From Favolaschia claudopus (Eukaryota > Basidiomycota > Agaricomycetes > Agaricales > Mycenaceae): 64,000 bases of DNA. The translations under genes and the position numbers were made by a program. Below the pieces are notes generated by a model. It was not told where the DNA came from. It saw only the letters and a program-made list of their open reading frames with translations, and searched no databases. Shown here in pieces: positions 43,411 through 54,275 of the stretch. Location: the NCBI GenBank assembly GCA_037176885.1, contig JAWWNJ010000116.1:558001-622000 (forward strand), given 5' to 3'. The first letter of the stretch is position 1. Every line of letters starts with the position of its first letter.

Positions 43411-43491
43411 CAATGAACTGGGTGCCACGATCCGAAATGTACTTCTCCGGCAGGCCATGGTGGCGCCAGACGTTCCGGTAGTACAGCCGAG
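43411..43491 (-). pseudogene. gypsy integrase fragment with the second catalytic Asp
   Basis: On the minus strand the frame reads RLYYRNVWRHHGLPEKYISD and RGTQFI. DRGTQF carries the second Asp of the D,D,E integrase triad. In intact elements it follows directly after TTIDAVGA, which here lies at about 44170, so the two pieces belong to one gene split by the insertion 43497-44164. The Glu-containing part is lost at the palindrome. Confidence 0.85.
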
Positions 43492-43496
43492 CAGCG

Positions 43497-43882
43497 GGAA
43501 TCCAACTGCTGCCAACCTCGCTATTTCTCAGCGCCTGGCGCTTCACGGACACCTCCATCGTACTGAAAGGTACTCACCACCACCCTTACAGTGCTTCAAC
43601 TGCTACTCGTTTGGCCATATTGCGTCTCAATGCAAGCGTCCCGCTATCTGCGGCATCTGCGCTTCCGATCATCCAACTTCCAACTGCCAATGCCCGCACT
43701 CTACTCCATGCCAACCCCTCGCCAAATGTACTCTTCTACCAGTCAAATGTGGTCTGCGCGGCTGTGGCGGCCCTCACCGGGCGACTGACTTGTCATGCCC
43801 TATCCGCCAAGTCATTCTGCTCCGTATTTCTGCAGAACATGCAGCCGCTGGTCCTCTCTTCAAGGTCCCTCCGGATCTTTGA
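43497..43882 (+). pseudogene. LINE ORF1 (Gag-like), C-terminal part with three zinc knuckles
   Basis: The frame enters from the insertion boundary, so no native start is present. CFNCYSFGHIASQC is a CCHC knuckle (C-x2-C-x4-H-x4-C). CGICASDHPTSNC is a second. The third, CGLRGCGGPHRATDLSC, has the longer spacing usual in ORF1 proteins of Tad/I/jockey-like elements. The frame ends with KVPPDL and a stop at 43882. ORF1 proteins bind the element RNA. The missing ORF2 must have been lost by internal deletion, or the family is ORF1-only. Confidence 0.82.
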
Positions 43883-44164
43883 AAATTCTTTCCCTTATTT
43901 CTCGCCATACGAAACCGAAACCCTGCTCTGAACCCATCAACAGATTCATCTCAATATCTACCATCTACTTCATCCACTGTGCCCTATTCAATGGGTAATT
44001 TCCCGGAGTTTGTCGCCCGCTTCACCTGCTCTGCATGTATTACGGTCTACGATGGACATACGTTCAGAAATAGTTGGAAAGTAGTAAAGTAGCAAAGTAT
44101 TGTGTACCATAGCCGCTTACAGCGGCTCGAGCACGTTAATGGATTTCATCATCATCATCATCAT
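43497..44164 (+). mobile_element. 668-bp LINE-derived insertion: ORF1 end plus 3' UTR, (ATC)n tail
   Basis: It interrupts the gypsy integrase. CAGCG is duplicated at 43492-43496 and 44165-44169. The plus-strand end is a run of ATC triplets (about 44145-44164), a microsatellite tail as seen on some non-LTR elements. It contains the C-terminal part of a LINE ORF1 and then about 280 bp without coding capacity; no endonuclease or RT is present. Confidence 0.82.
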
Positions 44165-45816
44165 CAGCGCCAACCGCGTCAATGGTGGTGTGACACTCCA
44201 TGAAGTGCGCTCTCTTCCCCAGGGCACAGACAACGACCATGACTGCATCGTATCCATGGGCCTCGGGAAGCTCGACAATGAAGTCGACTGAGACGGTGTG
44301 CCAGCGCTCCTCGGGGACCTCTGTAGGGTGGAGCTCACCAATCGGCAGTCTACGAAGCGCCTTGGTGCGGCAGCACAAGTCACAAGTCGCAACGTACCGG
44401 CCGACATGGCGCGACAGTTGGGGCCACCAGTAGTTCCGAGACACGAGCTCCAGAGGCTTGAAACGACCGGCATGGCCTGCAACGCGCGTGTCATGGTGTT
44501 GCTCCAGGATGCGTCGGCGGAGGTCCTTGTCTCGGGGGACGACAACCTTCCCCCGGAAGTAAAGGAGTCCACCTTCAATACGCCATTCCGAAGACCGGGC
44601 AGACCGCACACCTCGGGCCTTGAGGAGTTCCTTGGCAGTCAGGGCAATGGGCTCTTCGAGGTCGGGTTCCCCGGCAAGCGCATCGCGAATGTCGCGCAAG
44701 AGAGGAGCCTCAGGGCCAGCAATAACCAGGGCTTCGGTGGCCCGAACGTGGAACAGCTCGGGTCGAAGCAGGGTAACGTCCTGGTTATCGTCCTGCACTC
44801 CATGGTCCGGTCTCCGAGAAAGCGCGTCAGGGCGACCCATGAGGCGACCCGGTTGGTGGTGCAGCGAGAAGTCGAAACGGGAGAGGTAGAGAGACCACCG
44901 AGCTTGGCGACGGTTGAGCTTCTGGGCCTTCCGGAAATATTCCAGATTTTTGTGGTCCGTCCAGATCTCAACCGGGTGCTGCGCGCCCTCAAGAAAGTGG
45001 CGCCACTCCTCAAGGGCTCGCACAATCGCAAGCATCTCCTTGTCATGAATCTCGTAATTTCGCTGCACCTCGTTCAGGCTCTTGGAGTAGAACGCAATCG
45101 GATGCCACTTGCCATCGTCACCCTGCTGGGAGAACCAGAACGGGGTTGCGAGTCACCCGCCGCTTGAGCTCATCAAAGGCAGCTTGCTCTTCAGGCCCCC
45201 AGGTCCAGGCGACGCCCTTCTTGGTGAGTCTGAAGAGGGCTTGAGCAACGTCTGAGAAGCCCGCAATGAACCGGCGGTAGAAGTTTGTGAAGCCAAGGAA
45301 CTGCTGCACATCCTTCTTATTCTCAGGCGCTGGCCAAGCTGCCACTCCTGCAACCTTTACAGGGTCCATCTCGACGTGGTTGTGGCAAATAATCACGCCA
45401 AGGTACTCGATGGAGGTCCGCTCAAACTCACACTTCTCGGCTCGAAGGTAAAGTTTGTTTGCGCGAAGCCTCCGCAGGACCTCTCGGACGATCTCTCGAT
45501 GCCGACGGATGTCTGAGTGGGCAATGAGGATATCGTCGAGGTAGACCATGACGTCGCCAGAGAGGATAAGATCCTGGAAGATGTCGTTCATCATGGTCTG
45601 GAAGGTTGCAGGGGAGTTGGTCAGACCGAAGTACATAACCAGCGGCTCAAACAATCCCCGGTTGATCCGGAACGCTGCCTTCCACTCGTCGCCTTCACGG
45701 ATTCGAACATTGTTAAAGCCCCACCGGACATCGAGCTTCGTGAAGTACCGAGCTCCCCTGAGTCGATTGATGAGGTCGTTGATCAAGGGGAGCGGGTAGC
45801 GATTCTTCACAGTCAT
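44165..45816 (-). pseudogene. Ty3/gypsy pol: RT, RNase H and integrase N-part
   Basis: RT begins abruptly at [19 protein letters not shown] and continues [36 protein letters not shown] and the catalytic [26 protein letters not shown] closes RT. At RNase H the frame goes from NPVLVLPAG to a stop and resumes one frame over at [17 protein letters not shown]. The segment that normally carries the first RNase H Asp (consensus near EADASD) is deleted. Then come [33 protein letters not shown] sequence, the H2C2 zinc-binding region ([13 protein letters not shown] to CDLCCRTK) and [20 protein letters not shown] with the first integrase Asp. Gag, protease and the RT N-terminus are absent. It is dead and truncated at both ends. 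Confidence 0.93.
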
Positions 45817-46224
45817 GTATGCTTTTCGTTTTGTAAAAAAAATCGAAACCCCTTATGATGCAGGTGTACCTCATATATTTGAGTGTGAATAGAGCTTCAA
45901 GTCGCAATATGGTGTGTATAGCTTGACGAGACGGACAATATATAGTGAATATATAGTGTGAGTTAGCGGTCAATATATTGAGTCATGATCTATGTTGTGA
46001 ATGACACTCAATATATTTTGAAATTTGACAAGCTATAGGATTTGTATCTGGCACAGCGAGCGGGCCCTCCCGCCGGCCGTTTGACACTGTACTCGGTTTG
46101 TCTCGCCGCCAGCGGCGCCGTCGTGCGACCCACAAGGCTCGGACTTCTCGGGGATCTCCGGACCGAGTTCTGCCAGCGGCTTTCCGGGTGTGCCGCGATG
46201 ATGTCAATGCAGTCGATTTCTTTT
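45817..46224. other. no gene seen
   Basis: AATATAT words recur around 45935-46020 (AATATATTGAGT and ACTCAATATATT are inverted). No coding region. Confidence 0.45.
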
Positions 46225-46232
46225 GGCTCATT

Positions 46233-46669
46233 TAGTGTTGCCGGGAGCTGAGTTGGAGCTGAACTCGAGTTGATTGCCCATCAGCTCGCTGTCAGCTCGA
46301 GTTGACCGGAGCTGGCTCAGAGCTGATACCGGATATGGGAATCTAGTGTCCCAGGGTTCATCTTTCCACCCGAAGGGCAAAGTTTTAGGGGAGAATGGAC
46401 CAAATTTTTATGTGGAAGGTTTTCCTGAGCTCTCTTCAAGCTCAAACTGCTTTTTATACGTCGAAAACGGCCAAGAAACGGCCAATACAGAAACCGGGGA
46501 GGGAGTGTGATGTCACTCAGTTACACCACCGGAAATGTCACGTCGTCCGCTTTGGGTGACGAGGGTGGAGTCGAGGCAAGCTGGCATCACCTCGAGGTGC
46601 CGCTTTTGGGAAGGGGTCGAGTTGGAGTTGAACTCAGCTTGGAGCTAGCTCCAGCTTCCGGCAACACTA
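46233..46669. mobile_element. 437-bp hAT-type MITE, perfect 8-bp target duplication
   Basis: TAGTGTTGCCGG at the left is exactly inverted at the right (CCGGCAACACTA). GGCTCATT is duplicated at 46225-46232 and 46670-46677. TA(G)-initial ends with 8-bp duplications are diagnostic of hAT. Subterminal GAGTTGGAG and GAACTC words repeat in both halves. No transposase frame. Confidence 0.93.
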
Positions 46670-46677
46670 GGCTCATT

Positions 46678-47209
46678 AATCAAGTCTGTGGAGGATTATG
46701 CATATGTCCGGATAAGGCATACCTTCGTGATCCGACTTGATCCAGCTTGGATCCAGCAAGTTCCGGTCAATGATTGACATGGTATTGATCAACCTCAGCC
46801 TTTTCCGACGTTTCCGTTGAACCTTGGTCGTTCTTCAATGACCATGTACGGTGGAACAAGAAGAAATGCTAGAAGAAGAATGGTCATGCAAAATGAGTTA
46901 AACTTAGGCTTTATGGACAGCCATACTGCTAGCTTATACCCTGCATAACTTTCATATGGAAGAATACAGTACTGAATACTTACTTGATCAAATTCACCGG
47001 ACTTGGTGCCGCTGCAACTTGTATTATCAATGTGTTTGAAGCTACATCCAGATGTATAGCATACACTGAACCAATTGAAAAACGTGATAGCCATTAGTGG
47101 TTCCATTTATTTGATTTGTATACGTTGAGAAAACACTTTTGAACTCAATGTGTGGTTGGGACCGTTGGGCGCGTCGCAAATCCTTGTATATCTCATGCAA
47201 ATATCATAA
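46678..47209. other. no gene seen
   Basis: About 530 bp without a supported gene or repeat. Confidence 0.4.
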
Positions 47210-47211
47210 TA

Positions 47212-47412
47212 GAGGCTTTGCGGTAGCCACTGGTGGCTATTGGTGGCTAATTTTTCTCGGGACCGGATGACAGCTTCTGGGTGGATTAGCCACCATTTGT
47301 ACGTCCTATTGACAGGATGCAGTGGTGGCTACCTTGAGCCGGAGGCTCAAAGAACTATTGCACACGAGGAGCTACCAATAGCCACCGGTACCGGTGGCTA
47401 CCGCAAAGTCTC
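47212..47412. mobile_element. 201-bp MITE, GTTTGCG clan, GCCACC subfamily
   Basis: GAGGCTTTGCGGTAGCCACT at the left; GGTGGCTACCGCAAAGTCTC at the right. TA at 47210-47211 and 47413-47414. Close copy of 28299-28493. Confidence 0.85.
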
Positions 47413-47414
47413 TA

Positions 47415-50400
47415 ATTCCACAGATTCTACCTCAATTAACTTGACATGTTCAATGGACGGGCCACACTCGAGCAATATGAGGAGGTGAGTATGAGTTGTT
47501 ACATCCGAAAATATGTTCAGTTATTTACCTAGAATTCTTTGATACCAAGCACGAACACCGTAAAATCGGTGTTATTATACCAGCTGAGATGAGTTCAACT
47601 TGAATGGCCAGGTTCCGGTAAAATTCGAAGCTCTGATGGCGTTCAGCGCACTGGTGACTGGCAGGGTAAGTAGCACAGTGCACTCTCTGTTCAAAGGTTT
47701 TTAGAACTGATTCAACTCGCTGGCCACGCTCAACGCGCTGCTAGAGTATTCCATTTTGTTTTGACTTCAACACGGTGTGAATTTTGCTGCTTAGAATACA
47801 TGATGAAGCGAAAGCACCAAAAGCGTACTTATGTCAAATCTCGTTCATCGGCTTTTGAGGAGCTGTTGTGGGAACGGCCGAGGGAGTTTCCGAGCGAATC
47901 TTGAATTTGATTGGCTGGATTATGTCCTAAGGAGGCAGCTGCCCCGAAAGGACATACATCTTGAATACCTTTGATTTGCCTATTCGGGACATAGAAATCA
48001 AGATTGCCCGGCGCTTTTGTGGGAGCTACAGAAGCTCTGGAGAGGTAATTTTTGGGGAACAGAGTCTCAGATACATAGTGAGTCTCTCTCTTTTCTCTCT
48101 TTATCTCTCTCTCTTTTGCAACTTGAAAACTTGAATTTGCCGGGCTCTCCACAGACATAATTCATAAGCCTCGCGAGTCCACGACCAGTTCTTTTCCCAC
48201 GCACTGATCACAAGGGCAAGAACGATCACGACTGGAACAATTGGTCACGGTTCAATTTTGGCTGATGCCGCTAAACGTGATTTCGGACTTCGTCGGTTCT
48301 CCCTGTAACTCGCTGATGGGGATCTTCCGCACCTTTCCCCCAATTGACCTACTTTCTCAGTGAAAGTTGGTCCATTTTCAGTGTAGAATTCATTGAGCCC
48401 ATTGAGCCCAACTTGATTTTTCGCAAAAACGAAAAAGAAGTGAAGCTCATTCGCTCCAAAATCGAAAACTACTCCACTTTCACTATACAACTTTTGACAC
48501 TTTTTTTCAAGGTGCGGAAGGTCGAAAAAACCAAGTCCGATACATTCCAAGCTTTCTTCGGAAGGATCCGCAAAAAAATAGAATTCACGGAAAAGACAGG
48601 AGGATATGAGACGGAAGATGATGCTGAGGGCCAGCCTGAAATTGCTAGTACTTGGTGTCGCAAAAAGTAACCGATAATTTGATCATTGCTTCACGACCAC
48701 GAGATATTTTCGCGACACAAATGCACCCCTGGATATCCTCTGTAACATATGTAAACAAGTCCCAGCATTTGCTTGTCTGAGGCTTTCAGTATTCAACATA
48801 AAACTGGATGTTATCAAAATTTGCCAGCGGCTGGAACAAACCCCACAGAATTATGAAAAGGTCGAGCAACAACTGGTCAATGAAGCCATCTTTTGAGCTG
48901 GATCCTGTTGGTGGGATACAGTAGTACCTGAAGACCAAAAATACCGACCAGTATAGCGTGGAAATTGCCCGATAATCAGCAACCCAGCTCCTACGCCCAA
49001 TTTGGTCTTGTTGCCAATCCTCGTGAATGGCGAGTCCAGAGAATCATAAGCTGCGACCTTGAATGAGTTCTTATTAGTCCTGTGGCACTGGAAAATACAA
49101 AATTTTCCAGTTATACGCTGTTTCCATATGAATTCTGAGTAGCAAGAGTGGTATCTAGTTTTGAAACTGGCCTTGATCTGCATGACGGAATTCAAAGGCC
49201 GGAAATTACCTCAATCACATAATTTCCAAAGACTAGATTTTCTAGGTCGGTGCATAGTCAGGTATCGAAATAACAACATAGGGTCTTGAAAACAATCTTT
49301 CAACGGGCGACAGACTGGGAACATAGAGCTTTCGTCCGAAAGAGGCAATTTGTAAATTTCCAAAATGAACTGACTCGTACGATGGATTCAAGAGTCCATT
49401 TCCTTCAAAAACTGTGTCAATCGTACACGTAGCATTCCAATCAACATTGCTATGTGTTTGGACCGAGAAAATACAGCACGATTCGGCCTAAAAATGGTAA
49501 ATTATCGGTCACTATTTGCGACACCGAGTAGATTGACCCGAGAAACCGCTGTGGAAGGGCTAGTCGCCCTCCTCGTCGACTCGGTACATCAATCCGGTTA
49601 TATACGACGCCTACAGATATTTCTGTCGCGCTCATTGATTCCACTCTCTGTCTCCCACCTTCCTTACGCGCTCATTTCATTGCTAATCTACGATTTTTAC
49701 AACACAGACGCTCTTGAACGATCTATCGTTTCACATCGGCATTACACAGATCTCGAACTTACACTAGTTTCCACAAAACTCAACAGCTATTCACTCCTCT
49801 CGCTTCAAAATATTCATTCAATGCGTCTCACACTCTCTTCACTTTATCTCACTCACAGTTCTCGTATTCGACGGATCCTATCTGTATACCACTACGTACG
49901 GCCAAACCGAAGTGTTCAACCAAAGTCTCGGGCATCTCGGAGTACGCCGGGGATCGAGATTGAACTGGATTGGGCACCCACGTTCAGCGCTGAGGCGGCG
50001 GCGTTCTCTCCCTATCACGTATTTGCGTATTTCCCGGATGACCGACGGCGAGGTTAACTCTTAGGCGCGGCTTTCACCTCACCACGGACAATTTACGTAG
50101 ATTTGGTATATGTTTGGTTACGTTACTCCCCTCTTACCCTCTTACCACCACGAATACACTCTTTTCCTGCGCAAACGAGTCCGAGCCCGAATCTCTTCAA
50201 CATATTGAGCTAGGTTTTATATTTCATCTGCCCATTCTACTCTGCTACCGATAGACCCAGTTCCGCCCTCTCGACATCGACACCCTCTCTCCACCCTTCG
50301 ACTCACCCCGGCACGACCTAGGCACAACCCTCTGTCCACCTGCGGACAACACCCTTCTTCTTCAGTGGAGCCCACCCCGAGGGGTGCTGGTTTTCCGTTG

Positions 50401-50473
50401 CTGGCCTTACGCTGAGTCCTCACTTCTTATTTTAACTCCATCCTCGTTCTTTCTATGATTTTCTTTTGATACG
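47415..50473. other. about 3 kb without a recognised gene
   Basis: Open frames at 48344-48670 (plus, 108 residues, charged) and 49452-50057 (plus, 201 residues) have no recognisable family. The latter is pyrimidine-rich and may be the leader or LTR of the Gag-like gene that starts at 50474. No LTR copy was found downstream to prove it. Confidence 0.4.
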
Positions 50474-51946
50474 ATGTCGAGCTACCCTCCTATTCCTTAT
50501 CCCGCACCCGTTTCTCCTTCAATTATGCAACTTCTCGTTCCCATGCCCGTTTCGCGCACTCCAGAAGCTCCGTACTTCGACGAGCGAGGAGTTCGGGCTT
50601 TTCTTGACAGAATTTTATTGCACGGTTTGAATGCTGGTATCACAAATCCTGACGAGCTCGTTTCTTATATAGTGTTCTACCCGTCGTACCGCGTCCGCGA
50701 ACTCATTCAGTACATGGCCGAGCTTGACCCGGAAATCCCAAACCGAACCTGGAGCGCCGCTAAGGAACAGATGCTACTTCTCTACGTATTAGACGACGAA
50801 GATAGGCGTACCACGGAGGCTGAGTTGCTGGAATTTTGTCGCTCGCGCTCCGCTACGTCTAAATTTCATTCGAAGTTCGAAATCGAGCTTTACTTACGAG
50901 AATTTCAGTACATTGCAGCCCCTCTTCTCAAACAGGGTGAAATTACAATGGCACAGCGCAATTATTATTTTGTTTGCGGCATTCCATCGTCACTCAAGGA
51001 CTGGTTTCTTGGTCGTGTTCCTGAACCGCTGCGTACTTGTTCCAATCCTATCTCGCTCACTCACTCGCTCGGTATCTTACATCAGCTTTTCGACCTGGAT
51101 TCGCTCCTTACCACCCCCTGGGATGAGCCTGCTCAGCCGACTTCCGCGGCACTCGAACCCCCATCATCGTCCACCCAACTTGAATCGTCTTCGCAAGCTG
51201 AAACCACGTCGCTATCCGTCATCCATGCCAGTGCTAATCAAGCGTTAATCTTGCCGTCTACTCAGCTCTCACATCCCACTCCCACATTCCCTCTGATTGT
51301 CTCCAGTCCAAAGTATTATCCTGAGTCGCCGGTGCGGCCTGCCGAATCCGATTGGCTTAACGTATGTGCTCCGAATTCTCAGCTGATGTTACCAGAACCT
51401 TGTCTCGTTCGCTTCGTGCCTCAAAACAATACCACGGAGACTCTTTCCAACGCATGCTCAGCGGTCAAGGAAGCACCATCGAGTCTGGCTTACGAGGACA
51501 GTTCCATTCCGCTGGCAGAACAGTACACGAATGCTAATTACATCACTTCATTGACTTGGGCACTAGATCAACTCAAGTATGAACTCAAAAGAGATGATGT
51601 TGACATGGCTTCCATGACGGCGATGATGCAAGAATATGCAGAAGAACTTGATGCCCGCTTATCTATCGCGTTATGTGCGTCTGCGACGGCAAATTCCAAC
51701 ACCGAGACGTATCTGGCCGAGAAGAACGAGCTAAGTCCTTCTGTCACAGACTATGATTCTCTTTATCACGCTCGCTCAATTGCAGACGAAGTCAACCATG
51801 GATTGGAGGCGTATCTCGCGGGTAAATACGACCAGGAAATTGAACCCGAACTACTTGACTGCGATTCAAAACCAACGGCTTACGACGAACTCGATGATTT
51901 TTCACCTGGTTCATTCGAGCTAAATTTCCCGGACTGTAACACTTAA
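50474..51946 (+). CDS. stand-alone Gag-like protein (Ty3/gypsy type)
   Basis: 490 residues from ATG at 50474. The Pro-rich start (MSSYPPIPYPAPVSPSIMQL) is followed by a helical Gag-core-like region at about 30-210: PYFDERGVRAFLDRILLHGL, then ITNPDELVSYIVFYPSYRVR, ELIQYMAEL and TWSAAKEQMLLLYVLDDEDR. Fungal gypsy Gag proteins have the same layout (target protein 'FDG...FL', then a Trp in the second helix bundle, then a D-rich turn). A Ser/Thr/Pro-rich middle (220-300) and an acidic C-terminal half (LDARLSIALCASATANS, DELDDFSPGSFELNFPD) follow. There is no CCHC knuckle, protease or pol downstream. The frame is intact. It could be a gag-only element or a domesticated gag; no flanking LTRs were recognised. 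Confidence 0.7.
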   Translation: MSSYPPIPYPAPVSPSIMQLLVPMPVSRTPEAPYFDERGVRAFLDRILLHGLNAGITNPDELVSYIVFYPSYRVRELIQYMAELDPEIPNRTWSAAKEQMLLLYVLDDEDRRTTEAELLEFCRSRSATSKFHSKFEIELYLREFQYIAAPLLKQGEITMAQRNYYFVCGIPSSLKDWFLGRVPEPLRTCSNPISLTHSLGILHQLFDLDSLLTTPWDEPAQPTSAALEPPSSSTQLESSSQAETTSLSVIHASANQALILPSTQLSHPTPTFPLIVSSPKYYPESPVRPAESDWLNVCAPNSQLMLPEPCLVRFVPQNNTTETLSNACSAVKEAPSSLAYEDSSIPLAEQYTNANYITSLTWALDQLKYELKRDDVDMASMTAMMQEYAEELDARLSIALCASATANSNTETYLAEKNELSPSVTDYDSLYHARSIADEVNHGLEAYLAGKYDQEIEPELLDCDSKPTAYDELDDFSPGSFELNFPDCNT

Positions 51947-52391
51947 CAACCTTCTGTCTTTCGTCCACGATTTCTCGACCCTACGGGCTTGCAGACCTCT
52001 GATTTTGCTTGGGCTGTACAGATACGATATCTAAGTTATTTAATTGCGTGTTTTCTCATGCTGGGACGGCCAGAATGCTCGAGATTTGAATAAATTCTGC
52101 ATTTTTATCATCCCCCTCTGTTGCCGCGAAATGGGCATCTCCCGCTCCTCCGGATGCTCCAAGAAAATATTAGCAACACTCAATTTGTTCTGAGCTCTTT
52201 GTCTGCTTCACGAGATTCTCTCGCTCTAGTCACAATCAAACTTCTTTTCCTCATCGCTTCTGGGCTTTCCAGTGATGCAGCCTGAGGTGAGGCAAAAAAT
52301 AGGTGAGGAGATTTCAATATTGTTTCATTCAGTCTCTGTTGTACTCGGAAATCCATGCTAGGCCTGTTTACTGGGCCACTTTTGAATTTTC
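51947..52391. other. no gene seen
   Basis: 3' flank of the Gag-like gene; no LTR or downstream pol motif. Confidence 0.4.
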
Positions 52392-52393
52392 TA

Positions 52394-52775
52394 CAGTTGC
52401 GGCAAAATCAAATGTCCCTACCATAAAAGGAAATTCAAATCAATCTCGACCTTTTGCCCAATCACACATACTTTGAAGCATCTTTCTGGTGATAGAAAGA
52501 ATGGGGAGACATTTAGGATCTACCCTGGACTTCTAGATTTTTGATTTCATCCAGTAACGAGTGAGTTAAGGCTCCAGCCATCCGAATACAATCTGAGGCA
52601 AACACGGCGAAAAAGCCGCAAAATAAAATATGTTCAAGCGATGCAGTACCATATTTCTTGCCACACTATCGTCCTACACCCTCTGTTCGACCAAAAACAT
52701 CCAATAATGTAGGAAAAGGTCGAGATTCATTTGAATTTCCTTTTATGGTAGGGACATTTGATTTTGCCGCAACTG
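52394..52775. mobile_element. 382-bp MITE, CAGTTGCGGC family
   Basis: CAGTTGCGGCAAAATCAAAT with GTCCCTACCATAAAAGGAAA at the left is exactly inverted at the right, continuing to ATTTGAATTT. TA at 52392-52393 and 52776-52777. Related to 31136-31503, which shares the outer 10 bases and CCATAAAAGGAAA. Confidence 0.9.
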
Positions 52776-52777
52776 TA

Positions 52778-53252
52778 TCACCTTCTGTAAGCCTAGGATT
52801 ACAGTTCCTTTGAAGTATCTTCATGCTGTAGCTTTTGGCCAGTGAATGGGCTTCTACTTACTCTAGTGTGAGTCCATAATTCAGTCAAGTCAACCATACA
52901 AATGTACGCACTTGATACTGCATTTTATTTTTTATTTTCGATGCAATAGCCTGTTTAGGAGGCAGAGTTTATCCTCCTCTCCTCCCCTTTCATATCTACT
53001 GTTGAACTTTGTTACCCCTTGCCGGCCTTGCCAGTTACCTGTGTGCCTTGCTGCTTTATATTAATTTTGTGCAATGATTGTATTGAGTAATTGAAAAAGC
53101 TTCAACCCAGTCCACAATAATAGCCCGCCTTAAATCTTTCCGAGCCTCCCAAGAGCCTCCCCATGCTCACCCAAAAAGCTCACTTGTCTCTTTCTTTTCT
53201 CTTTCTCTTTCTTTCTTTTTCCGCCTTTTTGCGTTCTTTTCCCCTTTTGGAC
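52778..53252. other. no gene seen
   Basis: Contains a CTTTCTTTT-type pyrimidine run at about 53190-53225; no coding region. Confidence 0.4.
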
Positions 53253-53261
53253 ACCCAGTGG

Positions 53262-53809
53262 TAGTCTAGGATTTGATGGGGGGTAGGTCAGTGAAGCGTC
53301 CGTGGGAGTGATGCTGGGCTGATCCGCCAAACGGCAGGTTCCCCTTTTGGGTGGCGTGTATCTCTCTTCGACTCTCTCTTCAACCGTCCGCTCACTGGCA
53401 ATGTCGGAAGCTCGGAAACCCCTGACAGGACTTCTCGATACTTACAGAAACCTATGACCACGCGTACTTTGCATCCGAGTCGGCGCCGGAGGAGAGCATC
53501 TAGCTATTGACGACTGAAGACGCGTCTGAGACTCAGAGCGTGGTAGACGCGTCGATTTCGTCCTTACATCGGTGTAGTTGATCATAGCATCGGCTATTAT
53601 ACGTGAAGTGCAAGCAAAGGACGAGGAGCGCGTCGCTCTGGAGAGCGACCGAAAAGAGAAGGAAGCGACGGCCATCAGCAGCCGTATCACTCCCATCACT
53701 CTCACGGACGCATCACTGACCTACCCCCCATCAAATCCCAGACTTTATATAGGTCCTTGAGAACGACTGTCTTCTCATCGCCCGGTATAAAGTCTGGTTT
53801 ACGAGACTA
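53262..53809. mobile_element. 548-bp inverted-repeat element, 8-9 bp target duplication
   Basis: The outer words TAGTCT and AGACTA are inverted. Just inside, TTTGATGGGGGGTAGGTCAG at the left has its inverse at about 53720-53739, with similarity over about 65 bp. ACCCAGTGG is duplicated exactly at 53253-53261 and 53810-53818. An 8-bp reading (CCCAGTGG) would suit hAT, 9 bp a MULE. No transposase frame. Confidence 0.75.
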
Positions 53810-53818
53810 ACCCAGTGG

Positions 53819-54273
53819 TATGGTCGGAAAACCTTTTTGCAAACGGCTGTAAGATAGATCCCCGCACCCTTATGTCAGCATCACACTGTGACATTGTCAC
53901 ACTCGACGTCGAGGGCTTATAGCACGATGCTAAGGGCCAGATTGGGAACTTTGCCCAATACCAGTCTGACTACGGTAGGCGGGATGGTCGAGGTTGGTTG
54001 ACTTCCGAGTTCCGAAGAAGTCCGAAGTGCCGCAGCAGCTATTAGCTAAGTACGTGATGTAACTACCTAATTAGGAAGACTGTGCTAGCCTGAGTCTATA
54101 CTCAGGCTATCGCGCGTTCCCATACCTAGTTGAGGTACAAGTGAAAGCTAATGAAGCTGATCTTAATGGAAACGAAATTGTAGAGTATTCTGAGGCAACC
54201 CCGCGCGAAAGAGAGGACATTGTGAGATGTTGTATGTGGCTGTGTAATGCGGCCGCCTCAAAGTTGGGGTTAT
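53819..54273. other. no gene; fragment of the 19.5-kb element end
   Basis: 53868-53891 (GATCCCCGCACCCTTATGTC) matches the terminal region of 19525-20626. Nothing else recognised. Confidence 0.45.
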
Positions 54274-54275
54274 TA

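Noticed and set aside
47829..48158. 109-residue minus-strand frame with charged N-terminus
   Set aside because: No domain or repeat support and no splice context.
49452..50057. 201-residue plus-strand frame upstream of the Gag-like gene
   Set aside because: Pyrimidine-rich, no recognised domain, probably leader or LTR; left as unassigned sequence.
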